This document shows, piece after piece, positions 13,353-14,481 of a DNA stretch of 14,481 bases. The notes beneath the pieces are model-generated. The model ran no database searches. It saw only the letters and a list, made by a program, of their open reading frames with translations, and was not told the origin of the DNA. How positions within the stretch are numbered: the first letter of the stretch is position 1; each line of letters starts with the position of its first letter. The DNA comes from Frankiaceae bacterium (GTDB lineage: Bacteria; Actinomycetota; Actinomycetes; Mycobacteriales; SCTD01). The stretch spans positions 1-14,481 of the forward strand of contig CANKBT010000038.1 of the NCBI GenBank assembly GCA_947479995.1, given 5' to 3'. Made by a program: the position numbers and the translations under genes.

Positions 13353-13358
13353 ACCCTA
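13353..13358 (-). promoter_or_regulatory. Candidate -10 of a leaderless mtnP transcript
   Basis: TAGGGT on the minus strand ends 7 bases before the GTG start at 13345. With no Shine-Dalgarno between, transcription probably starts at the GTG. No clear -35 is visible; the upstream sequence is occupied by the hairpin at 13381-13413. Confidence 0.5.
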
Positions 13359-13380
13359 GGGCGCGCGGTGCGCCGCCCGG

Positions 13381-13413
13381 CGCGTCCACACCCCGGGGCC
13401 GGGGCTGGACGCG
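13381..13413 (-). terminator. Hairpin after the FmdB-type gene
   Basis: CGCGTCCA (13381-13388) and TGGACGCG (13406-13413) form an 8-bp stem, extended inside by CCCC/GGGG. It begins five bases after the fmdB-type stop and precedes the mtnP promoter, the right place for a terminator, although no U-tract follows. Confidence 0.5.
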
Positions 13414-13417
13414 ACCG

Positions 13418-13729
13418 TCAGGAGGTGCTGGTCGCCGCCGGCGTGCTGCCGCTCGTGGTGGCGGGCTTCGCGTCGGCCTTCTTGGGCTCCGGCTTGCTGT
13501 CGCCCCCGCCGGACGACTCGCCCTTGGCCGGGGCGTCCTTGGCCGAGCCGCTGCCGCGGGAGTCGGTCTTGTAGAAGCCCGAGCCCTTGAAGACGACGCC
13601 GACCGCGGAGAAGACCTTGCGCAGGCGGCCGCCGCACGTCGGGCACTCGGTGAGCGCCGCGTCGCTGAAGGACTGCACGGCCTCGAGCGGGGTCCCGCAG
13701 TCCGTGCACGTGTACTGGTACGTCGGCAC
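13418..13729 (-). CDS. FmdB-family zinc-ribbon protein
   Basis: A 103-residue protein. The N-terminal half is a compact zinc ribbon of the FmdB family: PTYQYTCTDCG with C8-x2-C11, an 'EAVQSFSDAALTECPTCGG' helix and turn with C29-x2-C32, then LRKVFSAVGVVFKGSGFYKTD, the family's conserved end. The C-terminal ~45 residues are a low-complexity Lys/Ser/Ala/Pro tail, common in actinobacterial members and probably disordered. The biochemical function is unknown; a regulatory or nucleic-acid/protein-binding role is assumed. The start is firm: GTG at 13729 with AGGAGG 6 bases upstream. It lies just behind a perfect CIRCE operator, so heat-shock control by HrcA is predicted. Separate from the mtnP operon by a hairpin. 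Confidence 0.92.
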   Translation of the reverse strand: MPTYQYTCTDCGTPLEAVQSFSDAALTECPTCGGRLRKVFSAVGVVFKGSGFYKTDSRGSGSAKDAPAKGESSGGGDSKPEPKKADAKPATTSGSTPAATSTS

Positions 13730-13753
13730 CGTCCGCCTCCTGTTGGCGCAGTG

Positions 13754-13780
13754 TTGGCACTCCGAAGGGCTGAGTGCCAA
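13754..13780. promoter_or_regulatory. CIRCE operator (HrcA-binding site)
   Basis: TTGGCACTC (13754-13762), 9 bases, GAGTGCCAA (13772-13780). The arms are perfect reverse complements and differ from the classic CIRCE (TTAGCACTC-N9-GAGTGCTAA) by one symmetric substitution, common in high-GC species. HrcA binds this site and represses until heat shock. It lies 24 bases upstream of the FmdB-type GTG, and 12 bases upstream of the plus-strand frame at 13793. Neither neighbour is groES/groEL or dnaK/hrcA. Confidence 0.92.
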
Positions 13781-13809
13781 GTCTAGTGCGTCGTGACCCG
13801 GGAGGTCAT
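13780..13809 (-). promoter_or_regulatory. Candidate promoter of the FmdB-type gene
   Basis: On the minus strand, ATGACC (13809-13804), an 18-base spacer, then TAGACT (13785-13780), a good TANNNT -10. The start of transcription would fall inside the CIRCE, the arrangement seen at known HrcA targets. Confidence 0.55.
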
Positions 13810-14344
13810 GGACGCGCAGCACGGGCCGCGCGACGCTCCCGGCATGGGGCGCGAGGACGTGGCGGCGGGGCTGGGACTGCTGGTGGGCGCCGGGGCGGCC
13901 GTCGCGCCCGGGGCGCTCGCGAGGGCGTACGGGCTGGGGCCGCTCGGCGGCGGCGGCGCGCTGGGCTGGCGGCTGTTCGCCGGGCGCAACCTCCTGCTGG
14001 CCGCCGCCGCGCTGCAGGGGCGGCCGTGGGCGCGCCAGGCGGTGCTCGCCCTGCAGCTGCCCGACCAGGCGGCCTTCGCGCACGGGCTGGCGACCGGCGC
14101 GCTCCCGCGTCGCTCGGCGCTGCTGGCGATGGCGACGTCCGCCGCCGTGGCGGCGCTGGCGTGGCCGCAGGCTCAGCCGGTGCGCGCGTCCCTGGGTGCG
14201 GTGTCCCTGGGTGCGGTGTCCCTGCGTGCGGTGGCCCCCCGCGAGGCGTCGGGGTGGGCGGCGACGAGGTCGGCGCGCGCCCGGGCGACCCGCGACCGGA
14301 TCGTGCCGACCGGCACGTCGCAGGCCTCCGCCGCCTCGGCGTAG
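13793..14344 (+). CDS. Small integral membrane protein, 183 aa
   Basis: An Ala/Gly/Leu-rich protein with about four hydrophobic stretches: VAAGLGLLVGAGAAVAPGAL, LGWRLFAGRNLLLAAAALQG, a weaker one around QAVLALQLPDQAAFAHG, and ALLAMATSAAVAALAWP. The pattern (an early GxG-rich helix, R(L/F)FG(A)RN motif, D in a third helix) resembles small actinobacterial DoxX/DUF4267-like membrane proteins, not firmly assignable. The start is uncertain: GTG 13793 without Shine-Dalgarno, ATG 13808 with GGGAGG too close, or ATG 13844. The last ~55 codons, after QAQP, are Ala/Arg-rich and run antisense to the sigma gene, so the original C-terminus was probably nearer 14170 and the frame now reads on to 14344. It lies next to a CIRCE. 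Confidence 0.6.
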   Translation: MTREVMDAQHGPRDAPGMGREDVAAGLGLLVGAGAAVAPGALARAYGLGPLGGGGALGWRLFAGRNLLLAAAALQGRPWARQAVLALQLPDQAAFAHGLATGALPRRSALLAMATSAAVAALAWPQAQPVRASLGAVSLGAVSLRAVAPREASGWAATRSARARATRDRIVPTGTSQASAASA

Positions 14345-14481
14345 GACAGCCCCAGCAGCTGGGTCAGCACGAAGGCGGCGCGGCGGTCGGGGTCGAGCGC
14401 CGCGAGCAGCTGGTCCTCGTCGACCGCGCCGACGGCCGGCGGCACCTGCTCGCGCGGGTGGGCGAGCAGCCGCTCGGACAG
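14173..14481 (-). CDS. ECF sigma factor, C-terminal part (SigC-like)
   Basis: The last 102 residues of a sigma-70 family factor whose N-terminal part lies beyond the right edge. Sigma region 4 spans ~23-72 of the visible part: LLAALDPDRRAAFVLTQLL, then a helix-turn-helix with LSYAEAAEACDVPVGTIRSRVARARADL. This wording is close to the SigC-type ECF factors of actinobacteria, as far as I recall. The tail after ADLVAAHPDASRG is a low-complexity run with a repeated RDTAP unit produced by a 15-bp tandem repeat. No anti-sigma gene is visible downstream; instead the gene ends inside the facing membrane-protein frame with a 172-base overlap. Confidence 0.88.
   Translation of the reverse strand: MSERLLAHPREQVPPAVGAVDEDQLLAALDPDRRAAFVLTQLLGLSYAEAAEACDVPVGTIRSRVARARADLVAAHPDASRGATARRDTAPRDTAPRDARTG
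14188..14232. repeat. 15-bp tandem repeat, three copies
   Basis: The unit GTCCCTGGGTGCGGT occurs at 14188-14202 and 14203-14217, with a third copy at 14218-14232 differing by one base. The 15-bp period keeps both frames open: it encodes RDTAP-type repeats in the sigma tail and GAVSL-type repeats in the facing membrane frame. Copy number may vary between strains. Confidence 0.85.

Overview
The window is extremely GC-rich, with strong G/C third-position bias, many GTG starts and very short intergenic gaps. Together with UdgX, an actinobacterial spore-photoproduct-lyase-like radical SAM protein, PRC/DUF2382 stress proteins and SigC-like ECF sigma sequence, this points to a high-GC Actinomycetota chromosome. 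A Kineosporiales- or Geodermatophilales-like soil organism is a guess. There is no phage, IS, integrase or CRISPR signature.

Layout. (i) 1-226: start of a hypothetical gene running off the left edge, then a 355-base non-coding stretch (227-581) with five alternately oriented copies of a GTGCAG-centred repeat. (ii) 582-4244: a DNA-repair neighbourhood on the minus strand (udgX, an spl-family radical SAM gene, a class I photolyase), interrupted by one plus-strand gene of unknown function that shares overlapping stop codons with the radical SAM gene. (iii) 4455-5353: an orphan receiver-like protein lacking the phosphorylation residues, tRNA-Arg(CCT), and a 62-residue acidic protein transcribed away from the tRNA; a perfect 11-bp inverted repeat lies between the last two and looks like a symmetric two-way promoter. 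(iv) 5378-10329: a membrane/stress island. Five minus-strand genes (TM_helix membrane protein, anchored exported-domain protein, PRC-barrel+DUF2382 protein, four-TM protein, DUF2382 protein) diverge from a plus-strand gene that fuses an ECF sigma factor, a zinc-binding anti-sigma domain, one TM helix and an external domain. (v) 10304-13345: minus-strand FAD-linked oxidase, SAF-domain protein and MTA phosphorylase, tightly packed. (vi) 13418-14481: an FmdB-type zinc-ribbon protein behind a perfect CIRCE operator, a small membrane protein, and the C-terminal part of an ECF sigma factor running off the right edge.

How the genes may work together. The most unusual content is in (iv). The external domain of the sigma/anti-sigma fusion recurs, clearly homologous, in the second gene of the divergent operon, so a one-protein transmembrane sigma switch sits beside a membrane protein with the same putative sensor fold and a set of general-stress-type proteins. 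The three repair genes in (ii) suggest defence against uracil and UV lesions. Several genes with GTG starts and no Shine-Dalgarno have a TANNNT box 7-8 bases upstream, suggesting leaderless transcripts. All functional statements are from reading the sequence; no database search was run.
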